Assembly: GCF_001439815.1 (NCBI RefSeq)
Contig: NZ_JYLM01000003.1
Span: 496,001-560,000 of the forward strand
DNA: 64,000 nucleotides
Source: Pseudomonas orientalis
GTDB taxonomy: Bacteria > Pseudomonadota > Gammaproteobacteria > Pseudomonadales > Pseudomonadaceae
Direction: 5' to 3'
The notes beneath the pieces were generated by a model. The model was not told the DNA's origin. It did no database searches and worked only from the letters and a program-made list of their open reading frames with translations. Made by a program: the position numbers and the translations under genes. Positions 1 to 9,012 of the stretch are shown here, one piece after another. Every line of letters starts with the position of its first letter. Positions within the stretch are counted from its first letter, which is position 1.

Positions 1-191
1 GTGACCAGAGATTTGCCATGGCCGCGGGTATCGAAGCGCAGTACACGGAAATGCTTGATGAAGGCCGGGATCTGGATGTCCCACATATGCAGGTCGGTGC
101 CCAGGGAATTGGACAGCATCAGCACCGGTGCATCGGCGGGCCCATCGAGTTGATAATGCAGTTCGCCCTCGGCGAGTTGAACGAAAGCCAC
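1..191 (-). CDS. pcaD: 3-oxoadipate enol-lactonase, N-terminal part (cut by window edge)
   Basis: Only the first 63 codons are in the window. The reading frame starts at a GTG (189-191) with a good AAGGAG 8 bases upstream and begins MAFVQLAEGELHYQ. It continues into an alpha/beta-hydrolase N-terminus with an SNSLGTDLHMW oxyanion-loop segment and a DTRGHGKS strand-turn, both typical of beta-ketoadipate enol-lactone hydrolases. The enzyme hydrolyses 3-oxoadipate enol-lactone to 3-oxoadipate in the cytoplasm. The gene begins 10 bases after the pcaB stop, so it is co-transcribed with pcaT-pcaB. The catalytic Ser-Asp-His lie outside the window. An in-frame ATG start is not available nearby, so GTG is preferred. 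Confidence 0.88.
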   Translation of the reverse strand, partial: MAFVQLAEGELHYQLDGPADAPVLMLSNSLGTDLHMWDIQIPAFIKHFRVLRFDTRGHGKSLV

Positions 192-201
192 AGCGGTCTC
201 C

Positions 202-1566
202 TTACGCGGTCAATCCAAAGTGTTCGGTCACGGCGCGGCTGACCCAGATATGAGCTTGGCCCAGGTAGTTGGCCGGGTCGAGCAGGCGGTCCAGTTCGGC
301 CGACGACAACTCGGCGGTGATCTGCGGCTGGTCCGCCAGCACGGCACGCAAATGGCGCTGCTCGGCGACCGCGCGTTTGCAGCACTGCTCGAGCAGGTGG
401 TGCGCGGTTTCACGACCCAGGCGTTGGGCCAGCACGCTGCTGACGGCTTCGGCCAGTACCAGGCCCTGGGTCAGGTCGAGATTACGGGCCATGCGCTCGG
501 CATCCACCTCCAACCCTTCGCTGACCAGCAGCGCCTGTTCCAGTGCCCCCGAGACCAATCGGCAGATCTGCGGCAACGTTTCCCATTCGGCATGCCACAG
601 TCCCAGGCTGCGTTCGTGCTCCTGGGGCATGGCACTGAACATCGTCGCCACCAGACCGGGCACGCGGGTCGCAGCGCTGATCAGCACGGCGGCGCCGACC
701 GGATTGCGTTTGTGCGGCATGGTCGAAGAGCCGCCCTTGCCCGGCGCCGAGGGCTCGAACACTTCCGCCGCTTCGGTTTGCATCAACAGGCTGATGTCGC
801 GGCCCAGCTTGCCAAGGCTGCCGGCGATCAGCCCCAGCACACTGGCGAACTCCACCAGACGATCACGCTGCGTATGCCATGGCTGTTCGGGCAAGCCCAG
901 TTGCAGCTCGGCGGCCAAGGCCTGCGCCACGGGCATGGCCTGCTCGCCGAGCGCGGCCAGGGTGCCCGACGCACCGCCAAACTGCAGCACCAGCAAACGC
1001 GGTTTCAATTCCACCAGGCGCTGGCGACTGCGCGTCACCGCGCCCAGCCAACCGGCGATCTTCATGCCCAGGGTGACAGGCGTGGCGTGTTGCAGCCAGG
1101 TGCGTCCGGCCAGAGGCGTCGATGCGTGCCGCTGCGCCTGGGAGGCCAATACGTCGCCCAGGCGCGCCAGATCCGCTTCGATCAGCTCCAGCGCGCGGCG
1201 CAATTGCACCACCAGGCCGGTGTCCATCACATCCTGGCTGGTTGCGCCCAGGTGCACATAGCGCTCGGCCCCGGCATCCTCGGCGGCAATCAGCTTGCCC
1301 AGCGCTTTGACCAAGGGAATCGCCGAGTTGCCCGCCGTGGCAATCGCCACGCTGAGGGCATCCAAGTCATACAGCGACGCCAGGCAGGCCTGGGCAATCG
1401 GCGCCACGGCAGCCTGCGGGATCAACCCGACCTGGGCCTCGGCCCGGGCCAGCGCGGCCTCGAAATCCAGCATGCCCTGCAAGCGGCCCTGGTCACAGAA
1501 CACCTCGGCCATGCTGTCAGCGGTGAAGTAGGCGTCGAACAGTTGGTTGCTCGTGCGCAGTGTCAT
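202..1566 (-). CDS. pcaB: 3-carboxy-cis,cis-muconate cycloisomerase
   Basis: A 454-residue member of the fumarase/aspartase (class II) superfamily. It carries the superfamily signature GSSTMPHKRNP at about residues 279-289 and the upstream HLGATSQDVMDT motif at 105-116. In the protocatechuate branch this cytoplasmic homotetramer converts 3-carboxymuconate to 4-carboxymuconolactone. The length matches Pseudomonas PcaB. It starts 9 bases after the pcaT stop and is followed 10 bases later by pcaD, so the three form one operon on the minus strand. Argininosuccinate or adenylosuccinate lyase was considered, but the pca context and the N-terminal sequence favour PcaB. Confidence 0.95.
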   Translation of the reverse strand: MTLRTSNQLFDAYFTADSMAEVFCDQGRLQGMLDFEAALARAEAQVGLIPQAAVAPIAQACLASLYDLDALSVAIATAGNSAIPLVKALGKLIAAEDAGAERYVHLGATSQDVMDTGLVVQLRRALELIEADLARLGDVLASQAQRHASTPLAGRTWLQHATPVTLGMKIAGWLGAVTRSRQRLVELKPRLLVLQFGGASGTLAALGEQAMPVAQALAAELQLGLPEQPWHTQRDRLVEFASVLGLIAGSLGKLGRDISLLMQTEAAEVFEPSAPGKGGSSTMPHKRNPVGAAVLISAATRVPGLVATMFSAMPQEHERSLGLWHAEWETLPQICRLVSGALEQALLVSEGLEVDAERMARNLDLTQGLVLAEAVSSVLAQRLGRETAHHLLEQCCKRAVAEQRHLRAVLADQPQITAELSSAELDRLLDPANYLGQAHIWVSRAVTEHFGLTA

Positions 1567-1575
1567 AACTCATCC

Positions 1576-2871
1576 TTACAGATCGTGATGCAGGTACGCC
1601 GCCTGTTTCGGCAGGCGCAAGCTGAACAGGAACGCCACCGCCATCATCGCGGTGACGTACCAGTAGAAGGTGTTTTCCATGCCGATGGACTTCAGGCTCA
1701 ACGCGACCACTTCCGCCGAACCGCCGAACACCGCATTCGCCACGGCATACGCCAGGCCCACGCCCAACGCCCGCACCTGGGGCGGGAACATCTCGGCTTT
1801 GACCAGGCCGCTGATGGAGGTATAGAAGCTGACGATCGCCAGGGCCAGCGTGATCAGGACAAAGGCCAGGAACGGGCTGGTCACGGTTTTCAGGGTGAGC
1901 AGGATCGGCACCGTGAACAGCGTGCCCAGGCCGGCGAACCAGAGCATGGAGTTGCGCCGGCCGATCTTGTCGGCGAGCATGCCGAACAGCGGCTGCATGC
2001 ACATGTACAGAAACAGCGCGCCGGTCATGATGTAGCTGGCGGTCTTGGCGTGCATGCCGACGGTGTTCACCAGGTATTTCTGCATGTAGGTGGTGAAGGT
2101 GTAGAAAATCAGCGAGCCGCCGGCGGTGTAGCCCAGCACGGTGATGAAGGCTTTGCCGTGGTCACGGAACAGCGCGACGATACTGCCGGCGTCCTTGTCT
2201 TCGCGCATTTCCTTGCTGGTGGTTTCCTTGAGCGTGCGGCGCAGCAACAGGGAGATCAGCGCCGCAATGGCGCCGATCACGAACGGAATGCGCCAGCCCC
2301 AGGCACGCAGCTCTTCTTCGCTGAGGATCTGTTGCAGGATCACCACCACCAGCACCGCCAGCAGTTGCCCGCCGATCAGGGTCACGTACTGGAACGAGGC
2401 GAAGAAACCACGCTGGCCCTTGAGCGCCACTTCGCTCATGTAGGTGGCCGTGGTGCCGTATTCGCCACCCACCGACAAGCCCTGGAACAGCCGCGCCACC
2501 AGCAGCAGCGCCGGAGCCCAGGCGCCGATATCCTTGTAGGTCGGCAGGAAGGCGATGACCAGGGAACCGGCGCACATCATCAGCACCGAGATCATCATGG
2601 AATTCTTGCGGCCATGTTTGTCGGCCACCCGGCCAAACAGCCAGCCGCCGATCGGACGCATCAGGAATCCGGCGGCGAACACGCCGGCGGTGTTGAGCAG
2701 TTGCACCGTAGGGTCGTCCGAGGGGAAAAACGCCGGGGCAAAGTAAATGGCACAGAAAGCATAGACGTAGAAGTCGAACCATTCGACCAGGTTGCCGGAG
2801 GACGCACCGACAATCGCAAAAATCCGCTTGCTGCGTTCTTCTCCGGTGTAGTGACTGGTTTTTGTTGTCAT
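1576..2871 (-). CDS. pcaT: MFS dicarboxylate/3-oxoadipate transporter (MHS family)
   Basis: 431 residues with 12 predicted membrane segments. It has the metabolite:H+ symporter hallmarks: a [12 protein letters not shown] loop between segments 2 and 3 and an [13 protein letters not shown] segment near residue 130, as in alpha-ketoglutarate permease KgtP. In Pseudomonas pca clusters this paralogue is PcaT, a transporter for beta-ketoadipate and similar dicarboxylates. It sits between pcaG and pcaB, separated from pcaG by a REP pair and preceded by its own sigma-70-like promoter, so pcaT-B-D can be transcribed independently of pcaIJFHG. The substrate is assigned from context; the family is secure. 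Confidence 0.88.
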   Translation of the reverse strand: MTTKTSHYTGEERSKRIFAIVGASSGNLVEWFDFYVYAFCAIYFAPAFFPSDDPTVQLLNTAGVFAAGFLMRPIGGWLFGRVADKHGRKNSMMISVLMMCAGSLVIAFLPTYKDIGAWAPALLLVARLFQGLSVGGEYGTTATYMSEVALKGQRGFFASFQYVTLIGGQLLAVLVVVILQQILSEEELRAWGWRIPFVIGAIAALISLLLRRTLKETTSKEMREDKDAGSIVALFRDHGKAFITVLGYTAGGSLIFYTFTTYMQKYLVNTVGMHAKTASYIMTGALFLYMCMQPLFGMLADKIGRRNSMLWFAGLGTLFTVPILLTLKTVTSPFLAFVLITLALAIVSFYTSISGLVKAEMFPPQVRALGVGLAYAVANAVFGGSAEVVALSLKSIGMENTFYWYVTAMMAVAFLFSLRLPKQAAYLHHDL

Positions 2872-2892
2872 GGTGTTTACTCAGTGGGAACG

Positions 2893-2920
2893 GTTATAGC
2901 CTAGACATACTTTGCAACAA
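2893..2920 (-). promoter_or_regulatory. Putative sigma-70 promoter of pcaT-pcaB-pcaD
   Basis: On the minus strand, TTGTTG and TATAAC are separated by 16 bases and end 22 bases before the pcaT start. Seen by eye; no PcaR-like box was found next to it. Confidence 0.5.
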
Positions 2921-2962
2921 CCGTTTCATGCAAGCAGACTTTTGGATATGGAGTGCTTGGAA

Positions 2963-3049
2963 GGGCCTCATCGGGGGCAAGCCCCCTACCACACTTGATC
3001 GGGTTCACATAGATCCAATGTGGGAGGGGGCTTGCCCCCGATGAGGCCC
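2963..3049. repeat. REP pair (REPIN-like), copy 1 of 9
   Basis: Two inverted arms, GGGCCTCATCGGGGGCAAGC and GCTTGCCCCCGATGAGGCCC, enclose a short spacer between pcaG and pcaT. The arms can fold into a long hairpin. This is the same family as the elements near 17.0, 27.3, 34.1, 46.4, 49.2, 51.8, 54.6 and 63.9 kb. It may act as a transcript-processing or termination boundary between the pcaIJFHG and pcaTBD units. Confidence 0.9.
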
Positions 3050-3059
3050 TGAAGCCAAC

Positions 3060-3626
3060 TCAATAATCGAAAAACACCGTTTCCCCATCTGTCCCCTGCA
3101 AAACCACATTCCACTGATAAACCCCCGCAGCATCCTGCCTGGCAATCAACGTCCCCCGGCGCTGCGCCGGCACACACGCCAGCAACGCGTCATCCCCATT
3201 CAGCGCTTCACCGTCAAAATAAATCCGCGTCAGCAAATGCTTCACCAGACCCCGGGCAAACACCAGCACCACCAGGTGCGGCGCCTGGGTCGTACCCTGA
3301 AGCCCCGGCACACTGCCCGGCTTGATCGTCGTAAAGCGAAAGCGCCCTTCGGCATCCACCGGCACGCGGCCAAAGCCTTCGAAGTTGGGATCCAGCGCTT
3401 TGTCTTGCTCGTCTTCGGGATGGTCGTATTTGCCGGCGGCGTTGGCCTGCCAGACTTCAAGCATGGCGTCGTTGACCACATCACCGTTGCCGTCCAGCAC
3501 CTGCCCGCTGATCGCCACGCGTTCGCCCAGGGTGGCGGCGACGGTCAGGTCTTCGCGGTTCAGCCAGGTCAGGCCGATGTGGTAATACGGCCCGACGGTG
3601 TGGGACGTGGTTGCGTAAAGGCTCAT
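3060..3626 (-). CDS. pcaG: Protocatechuate 3,4-dioxygenase alpha subunit
   Basis: 188 residues starting [20 protein letters not shown], the usual N-terminus of PcaG. A longer upstream reading exists but would run through pcaH. The ATG lies 1 base after the pcaH stop, which indicates translational coupling. The alpha subunit has the intradiol-dioxygenase beta-sandwich ([25 protein letters not shown]) but lacks the full iron ligand set; iron is bound by the beta subunit. The alpha-beta complex cleaves protocatechuate with O2 to 3-carboxy-cis,cis-muconate. The gene is the last of the pcaIJFHG unit, followed by a REP pair. Confidence 0.96.
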   Translation of the reverse strand: MSLYATTSHTVGPYYHIGLTWLNREDLTVAATLGERVAISGQVLDGNGDVVNDAMLEVWQANAAGKYDHPEDEQDKALDPNFEGFGRVPVDAEGRFRFTTIKPGSVPGLQGTTQAPHLVVLVFARGLVKHLLTRIYFDGEALNGDDALLACVPAQRRGTLIARQDAAGVYQWNVVLQGTDGETVFFDY

Positions 3627-3627
3627 C

Positions 3628-4332
3628 TCATTTCTCCATCGGCGTGGCGTCGCGGCCGCGCAGGACGATGTCCCAGCGGTAGCCGAGGGCATAGGAAGGA
3701 ATGGTTTTTTCCAGGTCGAAACTGGCGATCAGGCGTTGCTTGGCGCGGGTGTCCGGCACGCAGTTGTAGATCGGGTCGTATTCGAGCAGCGGGTCGCCGG
3801 GGAAATACATTTGCGTCACCAGCCGCGTCAGCACACTCGGCCCGAACAGCGAAAAGTGGATATGCGCCGGGCGCCACGCGTTGTGGTGGTTGCCCCACGG
3901 GTAGGCGCCGGGCTTGATGGTCTGGAACTGGTACCAGCCCTCGGCGTCGGTGACGGTGCGCCCGGTGCCGGTGAAGTTCGGGTCCAGCGGCGCATCGTGC
4001 ACATCGCGCTTGTGGTTGTAGCGACCGGCGGCGTTGGCCTGCCAGATCTCCACAAGAATGCCCGGCAGCGGCAGGCCGTTCTCGTCCAGCACACGCCCGT
4101 GAATGATGATGCGTTCGCCCTGGGGCTCGCCTTCGTGCTGGGCGGTGAGGTCGTTGTCTTTCTCGCTGATGCGCTCGGCGCCGATGGTCGGGCCGGTGAT
4201 TTCCGACAACGAATGGGGCAGGAACACCAACGGCTGGGAGGGCGAACGCAAGTTCGTCGACTGGTAGGCCGGGTGCAGGTAATCAGGTTGCGTGCCCGCG
4301 TGCGGGCGCCGGTAACCGGGCTTGTCATTCAT
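3628..4332 (-). CDS. pcaH: Protocatechuate 3,4-dioxygenase beta subunit
   Basis: 234 residues with the N-terminus [20 protein letters not shown] typical of PcaH. The non-haem Fe(III) ligands are visible as Tyr105 (GRYNHK), Tyr144 (GAYPWGN), and His157 and His159 (RPAHIHF). It forms the catalytic subunit of the ring-cleaving intradiol dioxygenase and uses protocatechuate and O2. It lies 17 bases downstream of pcaF and 1 base upstream of pcaG. In P. putida pcaHG is a separate locus from known literature; here it is embedded inside the pca cluster between pcaF and pcaT. Confidence 0.97.
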   Translation of the reverse strand: MNDKPGYRRPHAGTQPDYLHPAYQSTNLRSPSQPLVFLPHSLSEITGPTIGAERISEKDNDLTAQHEGEPQGERIIIHGRVLDENGLPLPGILVEIWQANAAGRYNHKRDVHDAPLDPNFTGTGRTVTDAEGWYQFQTIKPGAYPWGNHHNAWRPAHIHFSLFGPSVLTRLVTQMYFPGDPLLEYDPIYNCVPDTRAKQRLIASFDLEKTIPSYALGYRWDIVLRGRDATPMEK

Positions 4333-4349
4333 GCAGCAATCCTCTCTTA

Positions 4350-5549
4350 TCAGACGCGTTCAATCGCCAGGGCCAGGCCTTGGCCGACGCCCACGCACAT
4401 GGTCGCCAGGCCTTTGCGGCCGCCGGTTTTTTCCAACTGGTGCAGGGCTGTCAGTACCAGCCGCGCACCGCTCATGCCCAGGGGATGGCCCAGGGCGATA
4501 GCGCCGCCGTTGGGGTTGACCTGCGGCGCATCGTCGGCGATCCCCAGTTCGCGCAGCACGGCCAGGCCTTGGCTGGCGAAGGCTTCGTTGAGTTCGATGA
4601 CGTCGAAGTCGGTGACCGCCAGACCGAGGCGCTCCACCAGCTTGCGCACCGCCGGCACCGGGCCGATCCCCATGACGCGCGGGGCGACGCCGGCACTGGC
4701 CATGCCCAATACCCGGGCGCGGGCCGTGAGTCCGTGTTTTTTCACCGCGTCGGCCGAGGCCAGAATCAGCGCGGCGGCGCCATCATTCACACCCGACGCG
4801 TTGCCGGCGGTGACGGTCTTGTCCGGGCCGTTGACCGGCTTGAGTCTGGCCAGGGCTTCGAGGGTGGTGTCCCGTGGGTGCTCATCGTGCTCCACCAGGG
4901 TGTCGCCTTTCTTATGGGCGACCCGTACCGGCACAATCTCTTCGGCAAAGAAGCCGGCGGCCTGCGCGGCGGCGCTGCGTTGCTGGCTGCGCAGAGCGAA
5001 CGCGTCCTGGTCGGCGCGCGAAACGTTGTAGTCGTCGGCGACGTTATCGGCGGTCTGCGGCATCGCATCGACGCCGTATTGGGCCTTCATCAACGGGTTG
5101 ATAAAGCGCCAGCCGATGGTGGTGTCCTCCAGTTTCATGTTGCGTGAAAACGCGGCCTCGGCCTTGCCCATCACGAACGGCGCACGGGACATCGACTCGA
5201 CGCCGCCGGCAATTGCCAGCTCCATTTCACCGCTGGCAATCGCGCGAAAGGCAGTGCCGATCGCGTCCATGCCCGAGGCGCACAGGCGGTTGAGGGTCAC
5301 GCCGGGAATACTCTCCGGCAGGCCGGCCAGCAGCAGCGCCATGCGTGCCACGTTGCGGTTGTCTTCGCCGGCCTGGTTGGCGCAGCCGAGGAACACTTCA
5401 TCCACGGCGCTCCAGTCTACCGTTGGGTTGCGTTCGATCAGCGCCTTGATCGGCAAGGCCGCCAGGTCATCGGCGCGCACCGTGGACAAGCCACCGCCGA
5501 AGCGGCCGATGGGGGTGCGAATGGCGTCACAGATAAAGACATCGCGCAT
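4350..5549 (-). CDS. pcaF: 3-oxoadipyl-CoA thiolase
   Basis: A 399-residue degradative thiolase. The nucleophilic Cys90 sits in [11 protein letters not shown]. The C-terminal active-site segments [10 protein letters not shown] (His) and CVGVGQG (second Cys) are present, as is the NEAFA loop. It cleaves beta-ketoadipyl-CoA with CoA to succinyl-CoA and acetyl-CoA, the last step of the pathway. Its ATG overlaps the pcaJ stop by one base (TGATG), so it is translationally coupled to the CoA-transferase that makes its substrate. Phenylacetate-pathway PaaJ is a close relative; the operon context supports PcaF. Confidence 0.95.
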   Translation of the reverse strand: MRDVFICDAIRTPIGRFGGGLSTVRADDLAALPIKALIERNPTVDWSAVDEVFLGCANQAGEDNRNVARMALLLAGLPESIPGVTLNRLCASGMDAIGTAFRAIASGEMELAIAGGVESMSRAPFVMGKAEAAFSRNMKLEDTTIGWRFINPLMKAQYGVDAMPQTADNVADDYNVSRADQDAFALRSQQRSAAAQAAGFFAEEIVPVRVAHKKGDTLVEHDEHPRDTTLEALARLKPVNGPDKTVTAGNASGVNDGAAALILASADAVKKHGLTARARVLGMASAGVAPRVMGIGPVPAVRKLVERLGLAVTDFDVIELNEAFASQGLAVLRELGIADDAPQVNPNGGAIALGHPLGMSGARLVLTALHQLEKTGGRKGLATMCVGVGQGLALAIERV

Positions 5550-6328
5550 CAGGCTTCTCCCGGCGCTTGGCCATGGGCGGCCGCGGTACGTGCTTCGAGG
5601 TCACGCAGGGCGTTCAGCTCAACCTCGGTCGGTTCGGCGGTCGCCTCGACCTGGTCGGCAAACCGAATGGCCCAGCCGGTCGCCGCCACCACTTGCTCGC
5701 GGGTCACCCCAGGGTGCAACGCGGTGACCACGAACTCATGGCTGCCCGCTTCCGGCTCCATGATGCACAGGTCGGTAATGATGCCGACCGGACCGGCGCC
5801 CGGCAGGCCCAGGCGCTTGCGTGAATCCCCGCCTTCGCCGTGGCCGACCGAGGTGATGAAATCCAGCTTGTCGACAAACGAGCGGGACGACTGTTTGAGG
5901 ATGATCAACACGCTTTTGGCGGAACCGGCAATTTCCGGCGCGCCGCCGGCACCCGGCAAACGCACCTTGGGCTGGTGATAATCACCGACCACGGTGGTGT
6001 TGATGTTACCGAAACGGTCAACCTGAGCCGCGCCAAGAAAGCCGACGTCGATGCGCCCGCCTTGCAGCCAGTAGCGGAAGATTTCACCGGTGGGCACCAC
6101 GGTATCGGCGGTTTCCGCCAGCTCACCGTCACCGATGGACAGCGGCAGCACCGATGGCTTGGCGCCAATCGGGCCGGACTCGTAGATCAGCACCACATCG
6201 GGCGAGGAGGTCAGGCGCGCCAGGTTGGCCGCCTTGGACGGCAGGCCGATGCCGACGAAACACACCGAACCATTCTTGAGGCGGCGCGCGGCGGCGACGG
6301 TCATCATTTCATTGGTGGAGTAAGTCAT
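5549..6328 (-). CDS. pcaJ: 3-oxoadipate CoA-transferase subunit B
   Basis: 259 residues of the family I CoA-transferase beta subunit. The catalytic glutamate is expected at Glu50 in [10 protein letters not shown], and the [12 protein letters not shown] loop precedes it. Together with PcaI it moves CoA from succinyl-CoA to 3-oxoadipate. The start overlaps the pcaI stop and the stop overlaps the pcaF start, giving a tightly packed I-J-F unit. CatJ is the same enzyme named for the catechol branch; the protocatechuate context favours the pca name. Confidence 0.94.
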   Translation of the reverse strand: MTYSTNEMMTVAAARRLKNGSVCFVGIGLPSKAANLARLTSSPDVVLIYESGPIGAKPSVLPLSIGDGELAETADTVVPTGEIFRYWLQGGRIDVGFLGAAQVDRFGNINTTVVGDYHQPKVRLPGAGGAPEIAGSAKSVLIILKQSSRSFVDKLDFITSVGHGEGGDSRKRLGLPGAGPVGIITDLCIMEPEAGSHEFVVTALHPGVTREQVVAATGWAIRFADQVEATAEPTEVELNALRDLEARTAAAHGQAPGEA

Positions 6329-7185
6329 TACTTGGCCTCCTGCGCGGTGGCCAGCCTGGCCTGGAATTCACTGAAGTCGGCGGTGCCGTGGATGTATTCG
6401 TCGATCCAGGCGGTAAAGGTGCCACGGTCGCGGGCAATCGGGTCCCACGCCTGGTAGAAACGGTTGTCCCGCTCGTTGTAGCCGTGGGCGTAGGACGGGT
6501 GCGCGCCGCCGGGCACATGGCACACGGCGGTCAGGGCCCAGGTCGGTAGCACGCAGCTGTTCATCGGTGCGTTCAGGTCATCGACGATTTCCTCGACGGT
6601 CACGATGCAGCGCTTGGCCGCCAGGGCCGCTTCCTTCTGCACCCCGAGAATGCCCCAGAGCAGCACATTGCCCTTGCGATCGGCCTTCTGCGCGTGGATC
6701 ACCGTCACATCCGGGCGTACCGAAGGCACAGCCGCCAGCACTTCGCCCGTGAACGGACACGTGACGGTCTTGATCAGCGGGTTGACCTTGGGCAAGTCGG
6801 AACCGGCGTAGGCCCGCAGCACCGCAAACGGCAGGCCGGAGGCGCCGGCGACGTAGGCATTGGCCAGGTCGGCATGGCTGTGTTCTTCGATCTCCAGCGG
6901 CTGCGGCCACTGCTTTTCCACGGCGTCGCGCAGACGATGCAGGGAGCCCACGCCAGGGTTGCCGCCCCAGGAGAAAATCAACTTGCGCGCACAGCCGGCA
7001 CCGATCAACTGATCGTAGATCAGGTCAGGCGTCATACGCACCAGCGTCAGGTCTTTCTTGCCCTGACGAATGATTTCATGACCTGCGGCCGTGGGGATCA
7101 GGTGAGTGAAGCCTTCGAGCGCGACGGTATCGCCGTCGTTCACGAAGCGCTTGACCGCATCACGCAGGGTGAGAATGTCAGCCAT
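6328..7185 (-). CDS. pcaI: 3-oxoadipate CoA-transferase subunit A
   Basis: 285 residues starting MADILTLRDAVKRF. An in-frame ATG 29 codons further upstream (7272) is rejected because it would extend into the promoter and operator region and is not family-like. The alpha subunit shows the DGDTVALEGFTH segment that follows the CoA-transferase N-terminal strand. It is the first gene of pcaI-J-F-H-G. A PcaR-type operator and a candidate promoter lie 60-120 bases upstream. Confidence 0.94.
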   Translation of the reverse strand: MADILTLRDAVKRFVNDGDTVALEGFTHLIPTAAGHEIIRQGKKDLTLVRMTPDLIYDQLIGAGCARKLIFSWGGNPGVGSLHRLRDAVEKQWPQPLEIEEHSHADLANAYVAGASGLPFAVLRAYAGSDLPKVNPLIKTVTCPFTGEVLAAVPSVRPDVTVIHAQKADRKGNVLLWGILGVQKEAALAAKRCIVTVEEIVDDLNAPMNSCVLPTWALTAVCHVPGGAHPSYAHGYNERDNRFYQAWDPIARDRGTFTAWIDEYIHGTADFSEFQARLATAQEAK

Positions 7186-7244
7186 GGGGTTGGGCTCCCG
7201 GTGTTGATCGAAAAAGGCGCTGAGGCGGCGCCGAAGTGCTTGAA

Positions 7245-7305
7245 GATTAAGCCGGGGGAATGGGTCGAACAATCCGATAATCGACTCAGTGTTCGGTTAT
7301 CGAAC
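7245..7305 (-). promoter_or_regulatory. pcaI promoter with PcaR-type operator pair
   Basis: On the minus strand GTTCGATAACCGAAC (7291-7305) matches 13 of 15 positions of the PcaR box I recall for P. putida (GTTCGATAATCGCAC). A second near-palindromic core, CGATTATCG, lies at 7275-7283, exactly 19 bases away. A candidate -35 (TTGTTC, 7267-7272) and -10 (TTAATC, 7245-7250) with 16-base spacing follow. The box position upstream of -35 fits PcaR as an activator with beta-ketoadipate as inducer; that role is from literature, not from this sequence. Confidence 0.72.
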
Positions 7306-7349
7306 GCATTGTTGCCTGGCTGATTGTTCTTGAAACGACGCTATCAACG

Positions 7350-7507
7350 GTGGGAGGGGCGAGCCCTAATGCCAGTCTGTAGGAGCGAGCTTGCTCGCGA
7401 AAAGCTCACAGGCACCGCGTTCATTCAGAAATCACGCGTTATCGTTGATGTTCTTCGCGAGCAAGCTCGCTCCTACAGACTGGCATCAGGGCGTGCCCAC
7501 CTCCCAC
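7350..7507. repeat. Composite inverted repeat (REP pair of a second family)
   Basis: The inner arms are TGTAGGAGCGAGCTTGCTCG (from 7379) and its inverse ending at 7485, a REP type different from the GTGGGAGG family. The symmetry continues outward through TGCCAGTCTG and a GTGGGAGG-type edge on both sides, so each arm is about 51-54 bases with a few mismatches. It lies between pcaK (upstream) and pcaI and may terminate pcaK transcripts. Confidence 0.85.
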
Positions 7508-7527
7508 ACTTTTAACCTCGCCAGAGG

Positions 7528-8868
7528 TCAGGTTGCATCAGCGTGGCTGACCATGCCTTTGATGACCACCGCTGCCGTAGCCAACGCCGCCGGAATCACC
7601 AGCGCCGTCAGCACCTGCTCGAAGTCCCAGCCCAGACCCAGCAAGGTAGCGCCCATCCACGCACCAAGAATTGCGCCGAAACGGCCAATGCCGAGCATCC
7701 ACGACACGCCGGTCGCGCGACCCTGGGTCGGGTAGAAGCGTGCAGCCAGGGAGGGCATCGCCGACTGCGCACCGTTGACGCACATCCCGGCAATCAGCAC
7801 CAGGGTCGCCAACAGGGTGATATTGCCCAGGCTCTGCCCGACCGCGTAGGCAAACACCCCCGCCAGCAGGTAGAAGGTGCCAATCACCTTGTGCGGGTTG
7901 AACCGGTCCATCGCCCAGCCCACGCCGACGGCGCTCAATACGCCGCCAAACTGGAACAAGGCGCCGATAAAGGCGGCCTGCTCCATGCTGGCGCCACTGT
8001 CGCGCATCAGAGTCGGCAACCAGCTGGTGAGCAGGTAAACAATCACCAGGCCCATGAAATAGGTAAGCCACAGCAACAGCGTGCCGGCACTGTAAGTGCC
8101 GGAAAAAATCACCGCGAACACGTTGCGCGCCTTGACGGTTTTTTGCTCCGGCACGCTGAAGCCGGTGGCCTGAGCGACAATGGCGGGCTCAATCGGTGAC
8201 AGGGTCTTGCGTACCTTGTCAGTGCCACGGTTGCGCACCACCAGGTAGCGCGCCGACTCCGGCAACCACACCAGCAGCACCGCGGCCAGGATCAACGGCA
8301 AGATGCCACCAATCAGCAACAGGCTGTGCCAGCCGAACGCTGGGATCAACTTGGCCGAGATAAACCCGCCACCGGCCATGCCCAGGTTGAAGCCACAGAA
8401 CATGCTGGTCACCAACAGCGACTTGTGCCGCTCGGGGGTGTACTCCGACAGCAGCGTGGTGGCGTTGGGCATGCCGGCACCCAGGCCCAGGCCCGTGAGG
8501 AAACGCAGTACCAGCAGTTGATCGACGTTACTGCTGTAGGCCGAAGCCAGGCTGAAGGCACCGAACACCAGCACCGCGCCCACCAGCACCCCTTTGCGCC
8601 CGAAGCGGTCGGCCAGCGGGCCGGAACCCAGCGCGCCGAACACCATGCCGATCAACGCGGCGCTCATCACCGGGCCGAGGCTGGCGCGGTCGATGCCCCA
8701 GTCCTGGGACAGTGCGGGCGCGATAAAGCCCATGGCGGCGGTGTCGAGGCCATCAAGGAAGACAATCAGGAAACACAGGATCACCACACGCCATTGATAG
8801 CGTGACAAGGGCTGGGCATTGATGAAGGACTGCACGTCCAGGGTAGTACCGACAGAGGGCTGATTCAT
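7528..8868 (-). CDS. pcaK: 4-hydroxybenzoate/protocatechuate MFS transporter
   Basis: 446 residues from the ATG at 8866-8868 (MNQPSVGTTLDVQ); the longer upstream reading is rejected because it runs into the promoter. It belongs to the aromatic acid:H+ symporter family. The DGLD motif (Asp39, Asp42) in the first membrane segment is the conserved DGxD of PcaK, and the GPLADRFGRKGVL loop follows. It takes up 4-hydroxybenzoate and protocatechuate across the inner membrane. It is separated from pcaI by a REP pair and is preceded by its own candidate promoter and a PcaR-type box, with pcaR directly upstream. Confidence 0.93.
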   Translation of the reverse strand: MNQPSVGTTLDVQSFINAQPLSRYQWRVVILCFLIVFLDGLDTAAMGFIAPALSQDWGIDRASLGPVMSAALIGMVFGALGSGPLADRFGRKGVLVGAVLVFGAFSLASAYSSNVDQLLVLRFLTGLGLGAGMPNATTLLSEYTPERHKSLLVTSMFCGFNLGMAGGGFISAKLIPAFGWHSLLLIGGILPLILAAVLLVWLPESARYLVVRNRGTDKVRKTLSPIEPAIVAQATGFSVPEQKTVKARNVFAVIFSGTYSAGTLLLWLTYFMGLVIVYLLTSWLPTLMRDSGASMEQAAFIGALFQFGGVLSAVGVGWAMDRFNPHKVIGTFYLLAGVFAYAVGQSLGNITLLATLVLIAGMCVNGAQSAMPSLAARFYPTQGRATGVSWMLGIGRFGAILGAWMGATLLGLGWDFEQVLTALVIPAALATAAVVIKGMVSHADAT

Positions 8869-8950
8869 TATTTTTATTCCACACCGATGGCGGGCGAGCG
8901 ACCTGGGGTCGCCATTATTATTGGAGCGCGCCCTGAAGCGCTGCCGCACA

Positions 8951-9007
8951 GTAATAAGCCAAGGGAAACAGCGTCAATTGATCACGCCGGGTTCTGTGCG
9001 ATCACCG
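8951..9007 (-). promoter_or_regulatory. pcaK promoter with PcaR-type box
   Basis: On the minus strand GTTCGGTGATCGCAC matches 13 of 15 positions of the recalled PcaR box and ends a few bases inside the region just after the pcaR stop. A candidate -35 (TTGACG, 8972-8977) and a TATTAC -10 (8951-8956) with short 15-base spacing follow. Confidence 0.55.
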
Positions 9008-9012
9008 AACAC

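Noticed and set aside
220..2904. An 894-codon plus-strand reading frame across pcaB and pcaT
   Set aside because: It is antisense to two well-supported genes, has Gln/His/Arg-rich composition without domains, and no ribosome site; a high-GC shadow.
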